From: Vibrio japonicus | Lineage (GTDB): Bacteria; Pseudomonadota; Gammaproteobacteria; Enterobacterales; Vibrionaceae | DNA length: 64,000 bases | Assembly: GCF_024582835.1 (NCBI RefSeq) | Contig: NZ_CP102097.1 | Location: forward strand, 1,178,001-1,242,000 | Direction of reading: 5' to 3' | Part shown: positions 18,789-27,811 of the stretch, in pieces | Position numbering within the stretch: position 1 is the first letter of the stretch | How the letters are laid out: every line of letters begins with the position of its first letter | The notes under the pieces: generated by a model | What the model was told of the DNA's origin: nothing | Databases searched by the model: none | What the model saw: only the letters and a program-made list of their open reading frames with translations | Program-made: the position numbers and the translations under genes

Positions 18789-19244
18789 ATGGAAATAAAA
18801 ATAGACGATTTACAAGGTGGGCAAGTGATAAGGCTTCTCGAAGAACATTTAAAGGACATGTACGCGACTTCTCCAGCAGAGAGCGTACATGCCTTAGATG
18901 TTGACGCGCTCAAAGCCCCGGAGATCACTTTCTTCAGTGGTTGGAAACACGGCAAGTTGCTTGGTTGTGCAGCGCTTAAAGAGTTGGACTGCGATCAGGT
19001 AGAGCTCAAGTCAATGCGCACAGCGTCGGATGCGCGTAATTTGGGCGTCGCGTCTAGCCTGCTGCAACATGTGCTGAAGATTGCCACTGAGCGAGGTTAT
19101 CGCTGCGTGAATCTGGAAACTGGCTCTCAGGCGTTCTTCACGCCAGCACACCGCTTGTATGAGAAGTTTGGTTTTAGTTACTGTGGGCCTTTTGGCAATT
19201 ATCGAGAAGACCCAAACAGCAAGTTTATGACCCGCCTTTTGTAA
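18789..19244 (+). CDS. GNAT-family N-acetyltransferase
   Basis: A 151-residue GNAT protein. The acetyl-CoA loop reads RNLGVASSLLQHVL (R/QxxGxA signature) after the beta-4 strand VELKSMRT, and the end has the NLETGSQAFF...YEKFGF block seen in YafP/PA4866-like acetyltransferases. Substrate unknown. It starts 56 bp after the LysE gene and is followed by a strong bidirectional terminator, so it is likely the last gene of the run that begins at 16961. Confidence 0.88.
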   Translation: MEIKIDDLQGGQVIRLLEEHLKDMYATSPAESVHALDVDALKAPEITFFSGWKHGKLLGCAALKELDCDQVELKSMRTASDARNLGVASSLLQHVLKIATERGYRCVNLETGSQAFFTPAHRLYEKFGFSYCGPFGNYREDPNSKFMTRLL

Positions 19245-19260
19245 TTTTTTGGGTAACAAC

Positions 19261-19294
19261 AAAAAAGCGATTCTTTTAGGAGAATCGCTTTTTT
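19261..19294. terminator. bidirectional rho-independent terminator
   Basis: Stem AAAAAAGCGATTCT/AGAATCGCTTTTTT (14 bp including the A/T ends) with a 6-base loop. It lies between the convergent GNAT and yghU genes and has U-tracts in both directions. Confidence 0.92.
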
Positions 19295-19311
19295 ACTTTA
19301 TGGGTAAGTAG

Positions 19312-20169
19312 TTACAGTTTTAGCTTCAATACCGCATCGATATCTTCTGCGCTATGCCTTTCAGCTAACTGTTCCCATTCTTCTCCTGACGTGCGATTCA
19401 CGATGCGTCCGCGTTGGACGGCTTCACGTGCATCGATCATTTCGGCCCAGCGTTTCACATTCTTGTAGCTATCGACATCCAAGAACTCAGCCGCATCGTA
19501 AGCGCGACCTAATACCAAGTTACCGTACCATGCCCAGGTGGCAATATCGGCAATGCTGTATTCTTCACCAGCCAGGTAAGTGTGCTTCGCAAGTTGCTTG
19601 TCTAAAACATCCAGTTGACGTTTTGCTTCCATAGAGAATCGGTTGATAGGGTATTCGAATTTCTCAGGTGCGTACGCATAGAAATGGCCAAAGCCACCGC
19701 CCAAGTAAGGTGCAGAACCTTGTAGCCAGAACAGCCAGTTCATCACTTGCGCTCGTTCAGCAGCGTTTGTTGGAAGGAAGTGACCAAATTTTTCCGCCAA
19801 ATAAAACAGAATATTACCAGACTCAAACACATTAATCGGCTCATCACCTGAGCGATCAACCATTGCTGGGATCTTAGAGTTTGGGTTGACCTCCACAAAA
19901 CCGGAACCGAATTGATCACCTTCACCAATTTGGATTAAATAAGCGTCGTATTCCGCTTCTTTTACGCCCAGTGCGAGTAGCTCCTCTAGCATGATCGTTA
20001 CTTTTTGGCCGTTAGGAGTGGCCAAAGAGTAGAGCTGGATTGGGTGTTTACCAACGGGAAGCGCTTGTTCATGGCGCGCGCCAGAATCAGGACGATTAAT
20101 ACTCGCCCACTGTCCGCCATTTTCTTCGTTCATCGTCCAAACTTTAGGTGGCACATATTGGTTGGTCAT
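19312..20169 (-). CDS. yghU: glutathione S-transferase YghU
   Basis: A 285-residue protein close to E. coli YghU (288). The N-terminal extension YVPPKVWTMNEENGGQWASINRP is family-specific. The thioredoxin-like domain starts HPIQLYSLATPNGQKVTIMLEE and contains NPNSKIPAMVD (cis-Pro) and ESGNILFYLAEKFG. An all-helical C-terminal domain follows, with YSIADIATWAWYG. YghU binds two glutathiones and has disulfide-bond reductase activity. Cytoplasmic, single gene. Confidence 0.93.
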   Translation of the reverse strand: MTNQYVPPKVWTMNEENGGQWASINRPDSGARHEQALPVGKHPIQLYSLATPNGQKVTIMLEELLALGVKEAEYDAYLIQIGEGDQFGSGFVEVNPNSKIPAMVDRSGDEPINVFESGNILFYLAEKFGHFLPTNAAERAQVMNWLFWLQGSAPYLGGGFGHFYAYAPEKFEYPINRFSMEAKRQLDVLDKQLAKHTYLAGEEYSIADIATWAWYGNLVLGRAYDAAEFLDVDSYKNVKRWAEMIDAREAVQRGRIVNRTSGEEWEQLAERHSAEDIDAVLKLKL

Positions 20170-20293
20170 TGTCGTTCCTTCTTCAATTTAGTGGATGCTT
20201 CTACTCATAATTGGGATGTGAGATGCAAATACAAACCCCTAGAGAAAAATTGATTTAGATTTGCTAACGATGGTTTAGCACTGAAAAGTATAA

Positions 20294-20318
20294 AGAAGCC
20301 CATGGCGCATAGGCTTCT
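20294..20318 (-). terminator. probable terminator of the HAD gene
   Basis: Stem AGAAGCC/GGCTTCT with an 11-base loop, 30 bp after the HAD gene's stop on the minus strand. The minus-strand tail is U-rich but interrupted. Confidence 0.5.
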
Positions 20319-20347
20319 ATAGAGAATACCTTACTTAAGAGGATAGC

Positions 20348-20995
20348 TTATTGCTGCTTAAGATAATGAAGTGCATCGTGAAGCGAAGGCAGAATCAGGT
20401 GATCGAGGGCCTTGATTTCTTCACACGGTTCGACTAAGTCGGGTATCTGGAACGTGGTCATGTTTGCCGCTACTGCACTACGGACGCCATTGTTTGAATC
20501 TTCAAACGCAATGCACTGTTTCGCGTCAACGTTCAAACGACTTGCAGCTAGCAGATAGATTTCAGGGTCAGGCTTACCATGAGTGACTTCACAGCCACAG
20601 CTAAGATCGTCGAAGTATTGATCTAATCCAGCGAGTTTGAGTTTAATCGTCGCGACTTCTTTACGTGTAGAGGTCGCTACTGCCGTTGGAATCTGGTTTG
20701 CGTTCAACCACTCGAGCAGTTCAACCACGCCTTGTTTCACGGGAATCGCTTGATGTTTGACGATGGCATCATAGCGCCTGCGCCACTCTTCATGCAGTTC
20801 ATCTAGGTAGTGGCCATAAACCTTGCGAAACACAGCATCAATCCCCGCTGCGTTGCGGCCTATGATAGACAGGTAAACATCTTCGTAAAAAGGTTGGCTT
20901 ACAGTTTCACAAGCCTGTTTAAACATTTGCATGCAGACACGTTCAGTGTCGAGTAATAGGCCATCCATATCAAAGATGGCAGCTTGAAATTTCAT
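20348..20995 (-). CDS. HAD-superfamily phosphatase/phosphomutase (subfamily IA)
   Basis: A 215-residue HAD hydrolase. Motif I is FDMDGLLLDTE with nucleophile Asp9 and acid/base Asp11, motif II ATSTRKE, and motifs III/IV HGKPDPEIYLLA and FEDSNNGVRSA. The four-helix cap lies between residues ~15 and 85. It matches the beta-phosphoglucomutase/6-phosphogluconate-phosphatase-like group (YcjU, YieH, YniC relatives); substrate not readable. No neighbour points to a pathway. Transcribed alone on the minus strand. Confidence 0.88.
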   Translation of the reverse strand: MKFQAAIFDMDGLLLDTERVCMQMFKQACETVSQPFYEDVYLSIIGRNAAGIDAVFRKVYGHYLDELHEEWRRRYDAIVKHQAIPVKQGVVELLEWLNANQIPTAVATSTRKEVATIKLKLAGLDQYFDDLSCGCEVTHGKPDPEIYLLAASRLNVDAKQCIAFEDSNNGVRSAVAANMTTFQIPDLVEPCEEIKALDHLILPSLHDALHYLKQQ

Positions 20996-21175
20996 GGATA
21001 AACGAATTCATACAACATAACGACGTGATTGCATTCTGTCATAGTTGGTGGCGCGAGTAAAAGCGAGGACGGTAAACTCAATAATTAAATAAAGTTTGAA
21101 TTGATTAGTGAATTGCCATGGGGTTGTTTAGTACACTGATTTGCAAAGTTATAAAAAAGATCAGCGGAGAGAGTA

Positions 21176-22054
21176 ATGAGTAACAAGAAAGTTGCGTTTA
21201 TCGGTTTAGGTGTAATGGGTTATCCGATGGCTGGATACCTCAGCAAAGCTGGTCACGAGACGAAAGTGTACAACCGTACTAAGGCTAAAGCAGAAGCTTG
21301 GGCAAATGAATATCAAGGTCAAGCCTGTGACACGCCTAAACAAGCGGCTGAAGGCGCTGATTTCGTGTTCGTCTGTGTTGGCAATGATGACGATGTGCGT
21401 AGCGTGGTTTACGGTGAGGAAGGCATTCTTGTCGGGCTAAAACCGGGGGCAGTACTGGTCGATCATACGACGACTTCGGCTGAATTAGCGATTGAAATGG
21501 CGAAAGCCGCGAAAGAATATGGCAACAGCTTTATTGATGCGCCAGTTTCCGGTGGTCAAGCTGGTGCGGAAAATGGTGTACTCACCATTATGTGTGGTGG
21601 TGAGCAAGCAATTTTTGACCAAGTTGTGCCAGTGATGGACGTGTACGCTAAACAAATCACTTTATTGGGTGAAAATGGCCAAGGTCAGCGTTGTAAAATG
21701 GTGAATCAAATCTGTATTGGAGGCATCTTGCAAGGGCTGAGCGAAGCACTGTTGTTGGCGCAAAAATCAGGCTTAGATATCGAGCAAGTGGTCGAGACAC
21801 TGAAGCACGGAGCTGCTGGGTCATGGCAAATGGAAAACCGTGCCGTGACAATGTCACAAGATAAGTTTGATTTTGGCTTTGCTATTGACTGGATGCGTAA
21901 AGATTTAGGTTTCTGTTTGAAAGAAGCCGAGCGAGTAGGTATTGAGCTGCCGTTAACAAAAAATGTCGATGAACAATACGCACAGCTACAGAAAGAAGGG
22001 CTAGGGCGGATGGATACATCGGTCTTGTTCAAATCGGTAGCAAAGAATCGCTAA
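21176..22054 (+). CDS. 3-hydroxyisobutyrate dehydrogenase-like NAD(P) oxidoreductase
   Basis: A 292-residue beta-hydroxyacid dehydrogenase. The Rossmann motif is GLGVMGYPMAGYL (GxGxMGxxxA) near residues 10-22 and VYNRTKAKAEAW follows, where the Asn-Arg-Thr suggests NADP preference. The substrate-binding signature is DAPVSGGQAGAENG (~121-134) and the catalytic Lys is in GQRCKMVNQICIGG (~Lys174). The family includes HIBADH, tartronate semialdehyde reductase and GLYR1-like reductases; substrate unknown. Ribosome site GGAGAG precedes ATG 21176. It has its own terminator. Confidence 0.88.
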   Translation: MSNKKVAFIGLGVMGYPMAGYLSKAGHETKVYNRTKAKAEAWANEYQGQACDTPKQAAEGADFVFVCVGNDDDVRSVVYGEEGILVGLKPGAVLVDHTTTSAELAIEMAKAAKEYGNSFIDAPVSGGQAGAENGVLTIMCGGEQAIFDQVVPVMDVYAKQITLLGENGQGQRCKMVNQICIGGILQGLSEALLLAQKSGLDIEQVVETLKHGAAGSWQMENRAVTMSQDKFDFGFAIDWMRKDLGFCLKEAERVGIELPLTKNVDEQYAQLQKEGLGRMDTSVLFKSVAKNR

Positions 22055-22091
22055 TACATTACCTTGTCACGCCTAGCCTCTGAGTATTTCG

Positions 22092-22123
22092 AAGCCGCCC
22101 CGTAAAGTGGGGCGGCTTTGTAT
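22092..22123. terminator. rho-independent terminator
   Basis: Stem AAGCCGCCCC/GGGGCGGCTT with a 7-base loop, then TGTATTT. It lies 37 bp after the oxidoreductase gene and directly abuts the stop of the convergent yqfB, so it probably serves both. Confidence 0.85.
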
Positions 22124-22441
22124 TTAAACCAGCTCGTAAGTGATCATGAACAAGGTGTCAGTGTTTGGGTAAACTTCTCGAATCAGTTCTTTCAGTTTCG
22201 GCAGTTCAATGTACTCCTGCTCGGCGTGAAACTCGTTGATATCGTCGAAATGAAGCGGCTCAACTGAGAGAATTTTAATCTCACAGACCTTTTTATCCGT
22301 CTCAAGGGTGAACACTTCAACAGTTGTGCCAGGTACGTAGTGAGATTCTGACTCATCACGGATCGTAATGGTCTTCTTGCCTGAAGCAACAAGCGGCGTC
22401 AGAAACTCGAAGAAGGTAATTTTAGTTGGTGCGTTTGACAT
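22124..22441 (-). CDS. yqfB: YqfB, N4-acetylcytidine amidohydrolase (ASCH domain)
   Basis: A 105-residue ASCH-domain protein aligned over its full length with E. coli YqfB (103): ITFFEFLTPLVASGKKTITIRDESESHY, given here in two parts as ITFFEFLTPLV and KKTITIRDESESHY, then HAEQEYIELPKLK and a final ITYEL. YqfB hydrolyses N4-acetylcytidine. The catalytic Lys/Thr pair in KKTITI and the Glu in the HAEQE region are kept. Its ATG overlaps the stop of the upstream RNA helicase gene (TAATG), so the two are translationally coupled. Confidence 0.9.
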   Translation of the reverse strand: MSNAPTKITFFEFLTPLVASGKKTITIRDESESHYVPGTTVEVFTLETDKKVCEIKILSVEPLHFDDINEFHAEQEYIELPKLKELIREVYPNTDTLFMITYELV

Positions 22442-23643
22442 TAGCTTTCCTTTTGCTGCTGTTGGCGCTTACTTTTAGGCACGTAGTTTAGGATTGAGAT
22501 CGGTACGGGTTTACGTGGCTCAAACCCTTCCACTTCGCGGCGTTCGATCAAGTGGCCTAATCGGCTTTCAATCATGCACAAATTCTTGAAGTTGTCTTTT
22601 GAAACAAACGAGATGGCTTCGCCTTGCGCGTCTGCACGACCAGTACGCCCAATGCGGTGAACATACTCATCCGCAGGGAACGGTAGATCGTAGTTAATCA
22701 CTCGCTCTAAGCCTTCAATATCAATACCACGAGCCCCAACGCCAGTAGCGATCATGTATTTGATCTTGCCTGCTTTAAAGTCTTCTAATAAACGCAAACG
22801 AATCGCTTGGCTACGACCACTATGGAACGCTTCGGCTTCGATACCGCGCTTTTCCAATTGCTGAGCCAATTTAGCCGCGCCATGTTTGGTTTCGATAAAG
22901 ATCAGCGCTTGGTTCCAGTTATTCTCTGTAATTAGATGGCTGAGTAGCGCAGATTTTTTATCTTTGTCGACGGTGATCAGCCACTGCTCGATGTTTTTCT
23001 TAGACGCTTGGTTTGCCGCAATAGAGATCTCAAACGGGTCATGTACTGCTGTTTTCGCCAAATCACGCACTTTGTTGGAAAGGGTGGCAGAGAAAAGCAG
23101 GTGCTGAATGTCTGTTGGTAGACGGTCTAAGATTTTGTTGATGTCTTCGATAAAGCCCATGTCTAACATGCGGTCGGCTTCATCGAGCACCAGCATTTCG
23201 ACTTCTTCAAAGTACACCGCGCGTTTACCATACATATCGAGTAAGCGACCTGGCGTGGCGACGAGGATATCGACACCTTCGATCAATGCTTGTTTCTGCG
23301 GTTGCTCATCGACGCCACCGTACATCGCAAGGGAAGTCAGATTTAAGTGTTTGCCGTAATCACGAACTTTTTGCTCTACCTGCTCGGCCAATTCGCGTGT
23401 TGGTGTCAGGATAAGCGCTCGAATACGCTTTTTACGCTGAGTTTCACCTTGAGCGAGTTTTTCTAAAATTGGAAGCACAAAACTCGCGGTTTTACCTGTT
23501 CCCGTTTGCGCTGCGGCAAGAAGGTCTTCACCTTTTAAAATCGCAGGAATGGCTTTGGATTGGATGGTCGTTGGCTTGTCGTATCCGAGTTCGCGAATTG
23601 CATCTGTAATTGGCTGGCTTAAACCAAGTTTTGAAAAAGGCAT
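22441..23643 (-). CDS. DEAD-box RNA helicase, RhlE-like
   Basis: A 400-residue ATP-dependent RNA helicase with all motifs: Q-motif GYDKPTTIQSKAIP, motif I AAQTGTGKT, Ia PTRELAEQ, motif II DEAD, motif III SAT, motif V ATGVGARGID and motif VI HRIGRTGRA. The short basic tail KSKRQQQQKES is RhlE-like but shorter than E. coli RhlE (454). Such enzymes remodel rRNA or mRNA structures; RhlE acts in ribosome assembly. It is the first gene of a two-gene operon with yqfB. Confidence 0.9.
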   Translation of the reverse strand: MPFSKLGLSQPITDAIRELGYDKPTTIQSKAIPAILKGEDLLAAAQTGTGKTASFVLPILEKLAQGETQRKKRIRALILTPTRELAEQVEQKVRDYGKHLNLTSLAMYGGVDEQPQKQALIEGVDILVATPGRLLDMYGKRAVYFEEVEMLVLDEADRMLDMGFIEDINKILDRLPTDIQHLLFSATLSNKVRDLAKTAVHDPFEISIAANQASKKNIEQWLITVDKDKKSALLSHLITENNWNQALIFIETKHGAAKLAQQLEKRGIEAEAFHSGRSQAIRLRLLEDFKAGKIKYMIATGVGARGIDIEGLERVINYDLPFPADEYVHRIGRTGRADAQGEAISFVSKDNFKNLCMIESRLGHLIERREVEGFEPRKPVPISILNYVPKSKRQQQQKES

Positions 23644-23780
23644 GGTGGTACTCTGAAGTTTAAATAAGGATAGGCAAATGGCCTAATTGTACTGGCACAG
23701 AGTGTAGCACAATCTATACAAGTAGAAGCATTGTAAACGAGGAACATTAGTGTCAGTCGTTGGTATGGGCAGTGCTTGGC

Positions 23781-23812
23781 AAAAATAAGGGCTGCCTGTA
23801 TAGACAACCCTT
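23781..23812 (-). terminator. terminator of the pseudouridine synthase gene
   Basis: On the minus strand a stem AAGGGTTGTCT/AGGCAGCCCTT (two G-U pairs, loop ATAC) is followed by ATTTTTG, about 50 bp after the gene's stop. Confidence 0.7.
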
Positions 23813-23862
23813 CGAGTAGATTCGAGTTCCGTTTAGACTTTCTAGTGATTAGCTTTTTACAA

Positions 23863-25542
23863 CTAGAATTCCGGCTCTGCTTGAAAAACCATTTGCTCTT
23901 TGCTGTACGGGTGCTCAAGTTCGAGCCTTTCAGCGTGTAGGTGCAATCGGTTGTCCTTTTCGCCATAAAGACCGTCACCGACCATCGGCATATTTAACCC
24001 CAAGTGGTGAGCACAGTGAACGCGTAACTGGTGCGTACGTCCCGTTTTAGGGTAAAGGTAGAGCTTAGAGCGACCATCTTTGACGTCGATTTGTTGCCAA
24101 TAAGTTTCCGCAGGCTTACCGTGCTCGAAGCAGACCAATTGGCGTGGGCGATCGTCTGGATCACCACGCATTGGCAGCGTGATTTCACCACTCTGAGTTT
24201 CAAGTTCACCCTCAATAAGCGCGACATAACGCTTCTGTACGCTACGGGAGATAAACTGTTTCTGTAGGCTCTTATTAGCCCGTTTAGTCAGTGCAAATAC
24301 CAGCAAGCCAGATGTCGCCATGTCGAGTCGATGAATTACGAATGGTCCTTCAACATCCGGATACTTCTCCTGCAAGCGTGTATACGCAGAATCTTTGATC
24401 GTTTTACCAGGAACAGAAAGTAAACCAGACGGTTTGTTCACGATAACCATCGCATCATCTTCAAACAGTATTTCCAGCTTTTTATCTTTCGCCCAGCTTT
24501 CTGCTAGCGGGTTTTCATCGACGCTCATGCCAGTTAGCATATGACCTAGAATAGGTTGGCATTTGCTGTTGCACGAAGGGTAGAACTTTGTGTGTTGGCG
24601 AATCTCGGACTTTGGCGATACGCCCCACCAAAACTCGGCTAAAGCGATTGGGGTGTAGCCGTGTTTGAACGCGAAATGGAGCAGTTTTGGTGCTGCGCAC
24701 TCTCCTGCACCTGCTGGTGGAGTAGGGCTAGTCGTGTTGGCGAAAATGGCTCGTAATGACTCTTCTTCGCCGCGGATGTTAAGGAAACGATATTGTTCAA
24801 ACAGCTTGTTTTGGAGTGCATTAGACAGCTGTTTGCGTTCTTCTTTCAGTGAGTCGAGTTGTGTTGTTAGTTGCACTAATTCGGCTTGCACATTGGCAAT
24901 TTTTCCATCCCACTCCAACTTTAAGTATTTCAGTACGTTCTTCTCAGCCACACTCTCTTTGCTGAGTTGAGCTAATAGCGCATCCAGTTCTTGAGCATAA
25001 AGTTCTTGCTCTGCCTGTTTTCGCTTTGATTTACGCGCTGCACGACCTTGAATCATTTTCTCACGCTGCGTCTGCTCGGCCTGTACGTAGGCAGTCTGAT
25101 ACTGGCTTAACGTCTGCTTAAGTTGCAAAAGTTTTGGGTTTGCCTGGAGTTGACTGACCTGTTCATTCAGCTCAGTAATTTCGGCTAACTCGCCACGGAA
25201 GAAGCTTTGCTCAGCAAGCATATCAAACACAGGAGGAACAAAGCCTGGTAGCAAGTTTTGGTCTGCGATCTTTCCAGAAAACGCACTAAAGAATCCCAGT
25301 TCACCTTGTGGTGATCTTACCAACAAGACGCCAAACATTTTGCCTGTTCCTTGGTCAACCCCGTCGGTGCCAAAGTCGTGTTGCCAATCTGTCTGAGTGA
25401 GCAAGTGTTGCTGCAATTGCTCGGCAGCCATGACACACAGTGGATGCGGCTCGTAGTAAAACGGAAAAGTGAACTTTTCGGGTAGTGAATAGGGGCTGGT
25501 ATCTGAGTTAAAGCGGGTAAACAAGTTTTCAGGTTGGTGCAT
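23863..25542 (-). CDS. RluA-family pseudouridine synthase with long N-terminal extension
   Basis: A 559-residue protein. The C-terminal ~230 residues form an RluA-type catalytic domain with LEILFEDDAMVIVNKPSGLLSVPG (in parts: FEDDAMVIVNKPSGLL), the catalytic motif HRLDMATSGLLVFA (Asp in HRLD) and KTGRTHQLRVHCAH. The preceding ~320 residues are unusual. They include a Gln/Lys-rich coiled-coil stretch (~130-250), a helical region and two Cys-rich spots, one just before the catalytic part (PSCNSKCQPIL). This long form occurs in Vibrio and relatives. Target uridine unknown. ATG 25542 is chosen; an in-frame TTG seven codons earlier is less likely. Confidence 0.85.
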   Translation of the reverse strand: MHQPENLFTRFNSDTSPYSLPEKFTFPFYYEPHPLCVMAAEQLQQHLLTQTDWQHDFGTDGVDQGTGKMFGVLLVRSPQGELGFFSAFSGKIADQNLLPGFVPPVFDMLAEQSFFRGELAEITELNEQVSQLQANPKLLQLKQTLSQYQTAYVQAEQTQREKMIQGRAARKSKRKQAEQELYAQELDALLAQLSKESVAEKNVLKYLKLEWDGKIANVQAELVQLTTQLDSLKEERKQLSNALQNKLFEQYRFLNIRGEEESLRAIFANTTSPTPPAGAGECAAPKLLHFAFKHGYTPIALAEFWWGVSPKSEIRQHTKFYPSCNSKCQPILGHMLTGMSVDENPLAESWAKDKKLEILFEDDAMVIVNKPSGLLSVPGKTIKDSAYTRLQEKYPDVEGPFVIHRLDMATSGLLVFALTKRANKSLQKQFISRSVQKRYVALIEGELETQSGEITLPMRGDPDDRPRQLVCFEHGKPAETYWQQIDVKDGRSKLYLYPKTGRTHQLRVHCAHHLGLNMPMVGDGLYGEKDNRLHLHAERLELEHPYSKEQMVFQAEPEF

Positions 25543-25620
25543 CTTTCTATTCACTACAGGCAAAATCTTAGGGGCGTGATTTTACCTGTTTGTGTCGGGA
25601 TTGCCAGTCGCGCGCGGTGC

Positions 25621-26022
25621 TTAACGGACAAATCTGATATTAGCGCTTATCAGCCAATGTTCAACTTTCCCATCGGCTTTTTCTACCCACAGATCGTTGT
25701 CAAAGTGTTTGACTCGTCCTTTGACGCTTAAAGTGAGTTTGTTGTCCTTGATTTCGATGATCTTGATAAAGGGATCTGAGCTGATGAGAAACGGTTCGTT
25801 ACCTTCAGTCGTTTGGTTCGTAGACAAAAGGAAGTAATGATTCAACTTGCCGTCTTTGGGCTCAGTAGAGATCGCTTTGTAGCCGACAAGGCGATATTGG
25901 TCATTGATCGGTTTATTGATGATTTCGCTTCCAAGGCGAACATGGGTGGGAATAAACACGTACGCAAATAACGCGCAAACCGCAATAATCAACAGTGCAA
26001 TGGACAATTTTAATTTAGACAT
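25621..26022 (-). CDS. hypothetical membrane-anchored protein
   Basis: A 133-residue protein. It begins MSKLKLSIALLIIAVCALFAYVF, a single N-terminal membrane anchor or uncleaved signal, then a periplasmic beta-rich part without recognised motifs (HYFLLSTN, LTLSVKGRVKHFDNDLWV). I do not know the family. In-frame ATGs at 26064 and 26079 would add a second hydrophobic piece and overlap the upstream LysR promoter, so 26022 is preferred, although no good ribosome site is seen for any of them. Divergent from the LysR gene. Confidence 0.6.
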   Translation of the reverse strand: MSKLKLSIALLIIAVCALFAYVFIPTHVRLGSEIINKPINDQYRLVGYKAISTEPKDGKLNHYFLLSTNQTTEGNEPFLISSDPFIKIIEIKDNKLTLSVKGRVKHFDNDLWVEKADGKVEHWLISANIRFVR

Positions 26023-26167
26023 GGTGTTGAGAGATATAGCCAATGAAAGAGGCGATTTTAGCATAAATATCATGTCCACTTGGCAGTTTGTTATCCGTCT
26101 AATACCTTTGTTATTTCATATATGCAAAAATATCGAAACTGATACTCATATTATTAGAGAAAATGTA

Positions 26168-27037
26168 ATGGCAACTTGGGAAGGCGTGAGCGAATTTGTC
26201 GCAGTAGCAGAACATAACTCATTCACCGCTGCAGCGAAAAAGCTGGATACTTCAGTCGCACAAATTAGCCGTAGAGTCGCCGCGTTGGAAGAACGTTTGG
26301 CTGTTAAGTTGTTTCATCGCACCACACGGAAAGTGACGCTAACAGAAGCCGGGCAACTCTATTATCAGCAGTGCAAACACTTGGTGGAAGGGCTCGCGGT
26401 GGCTGAATTGGCAGTGACACAAATGCAAACAACGCCAAAAGGATTGCTCCGCGTCACCGCGCCAGTCACTTATGGGGAGCAGCGTATAGCGCCGTTACTG
26501 TATCAGTTTTTGGAGATGTACCCACAAGTTGATTTGGACTTAATGCTCACCAACCAAAAGCTGGACCTATTGGAGCTTGGTGTCGATGTCGCGATTCGTT
26601 TAGGTCGGCTGCAAGACTCAAGTTTTGTCGCGAAAAAACTGTCCAGTCGCCAGCTCTATGTTTGTGCCAGCCCGCAATATCTTGAGCGATACGGCGAGCC
26701 ACACACGCTGTCTGAACTCGCAAGTCATCAATGCCTAGTGGGCTCCGTTGAGTACTGGCGCTTTAATGATCTCAAGAGAGAAAAGTCGCTACGAGTACAT
26801 GGCCGAATTCATTGCAATTCAGGATTGGCGTTGCTAGATGCGGCTAAACGCGGGTTAGGTCTAGCACAGCTGCCGGATTATTACGTGCAAGAGTCACTCG
26901 ATAACGGAGAGCTGGTCGAAGTACTGAGCGATTATCGAGACGAACGAGAAGGCATATGGGCGTTGTATCCACAAAATCGGAATCTGTCACCCAAAGTACG
27001 CCTTTTGATTGATTTTCTTGCTGAGAATCTCGATTAG
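26168..27037 (+). CDS. LysR-family transcriptional regulator
   Basis: A 289-residue LysR regulator. The N-terminal winged helix has FVAVAEHNSFTAAAKKLDTSVAQISRRVAALEE (helix-turn-helix ~18-40), and the effector domain is of the CrgA/DsdC-like type with LLRVTAPVTYGE at ~92 and a C-terminal LIDFLAENL. The open frame extends upstream to 25904 but ATG 26168 gives the standard LysR length. Target genes cannot be read. It is divergent from the small membrane protein gene and convergent, with a 4-bp overlap, with the siderophore-interacting protein. Confidence 0.88.
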   Translation: MATWEGVSEFVAVAEHNSFTAAAKKLDTSVAQISRRVAALEERLAVKLFHRTTRKVTLTEAGQLYYQQCKHLVEGLAVAELAVTQMQTTPKGLLRVTAPVTYGEQRIAPLLYQFLEMYPQVDLDLMLTNQKLDLLELGVDVAIRLGRLQDSSFVAKKLSSRQLYVCASPQYLERYGEPHTLSELASHQCLVGSVEYWRFNDLKREKSLRVHGRIHCNSGLALLDAAKRGLGLAQLPDYYVQESLDNGELVEVLSDYRDEREGIWALYPQNRNLSPKVRLLIDFLAENLD

Positions 27038-27807
27038 TCCATCTGTTCTTTTGCGTCTTGTTGTTTGATCACTTTATGGCCGTCTTCAGTGACGCCTTGC
27101 TTCCAATAGCTGCTAATGTAGATGTTTTGACGCTCGACTTGTTTCTCATTGCGGAAGTATTGGCGTAGCGCGCGCATAGAATCGAACTCACATGCAGACC
27201 AAACACTCACATCGCCAGTTAGCCAAGGCAGTGCTTTAACCTGTTCTGCGAGATCCTCATTGCCGACAATCCACTTTACTTCGATACCTTTTGGTGAGTT
27301 AAGTGGCTGTCTATCTTCTTGACTGGCCACTTTGATCACCGCGTAACCTTTCGCGTTTTCCGGTAGTTGTTCAATTTTTGCCGACAATGCAGGCAGCGCG
27401 GTCATGTCTGCCGCCATTAAAAACCAGTCCGCTTCGATATTCATATCTTGAATTGAACCAGGGCCAACGATAGAGATAGGGTCTCCTACTTGGGCGGATA
27501 CTGCCCATCGAGCGGCAAACCCACAACTCAGATCATTCGTGGTATGGCGTACAAAGTCGACTTCGATTTGTTTGCGTTGAGGAGAAAATCGGCGAATGGT
27601 GTAAGTACGCATAACCGGACGTTCTTCTCTGTTTAACGCCGAAATGTCTGTCCCGCCCTCTTGGTTGAAGAGCAGCTTAATGTAGCTGCCTTCACAGTTT
27701 ATAGGGAATTGCGCTAGTTCATCGCCTTCTAAAACGATGCGCTGCATGTTTGGTGTGATGGTTTGAGTAGAGACGACTGTAACGCGCTTTTTTACTGGCT
27801 TCTTCAT
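27034..27807 (-). CDS. siderophore-interacting protein (ViuB-like ferric reductase)
   Basis: A 257-residue SIP-family flavoprotein. The FAD-binding barrel has RPVMRTYTIRRFSP (RxYT/S motif) and the C-terminal NAD(P)-like domain has WFLMAADMTALPAL and VWSACEFDSMRALRQYF. Family members such as ViuB and YqjH reduce ferric siderophore complexes in the cytoplasm to release iron. A Fur-box-like GATAATCATT lies 10 bases upstream of the start, so iron repression is expected. No siderophore receptor is adjacent. Confidence 0.9.
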   Translation of the reverse strand: MKKPVKKRVTVVSTQTITPNMQRIVLEGDELAQFPINCEGSYIKLLFNQEGGTDISALNREERPVMRTYTIRRFSPQRKQIEVDFVRHTTNDLSCGFAARWAVSAQVGDPISIVGPGSIQDMNIEADWFLMAADMTALPALSAKIEQLPENAKGYAVIKVASQEDRQPLNSPKGIEVKWIVGNEDLAEQVKALPWLTGDVSVWSACEFDSMRALRQYFRNEKQVERQNIYISSYWKQGVTEDGHKVIKQQDAKEQMD

Positions 27808-27811
27808 TGTT

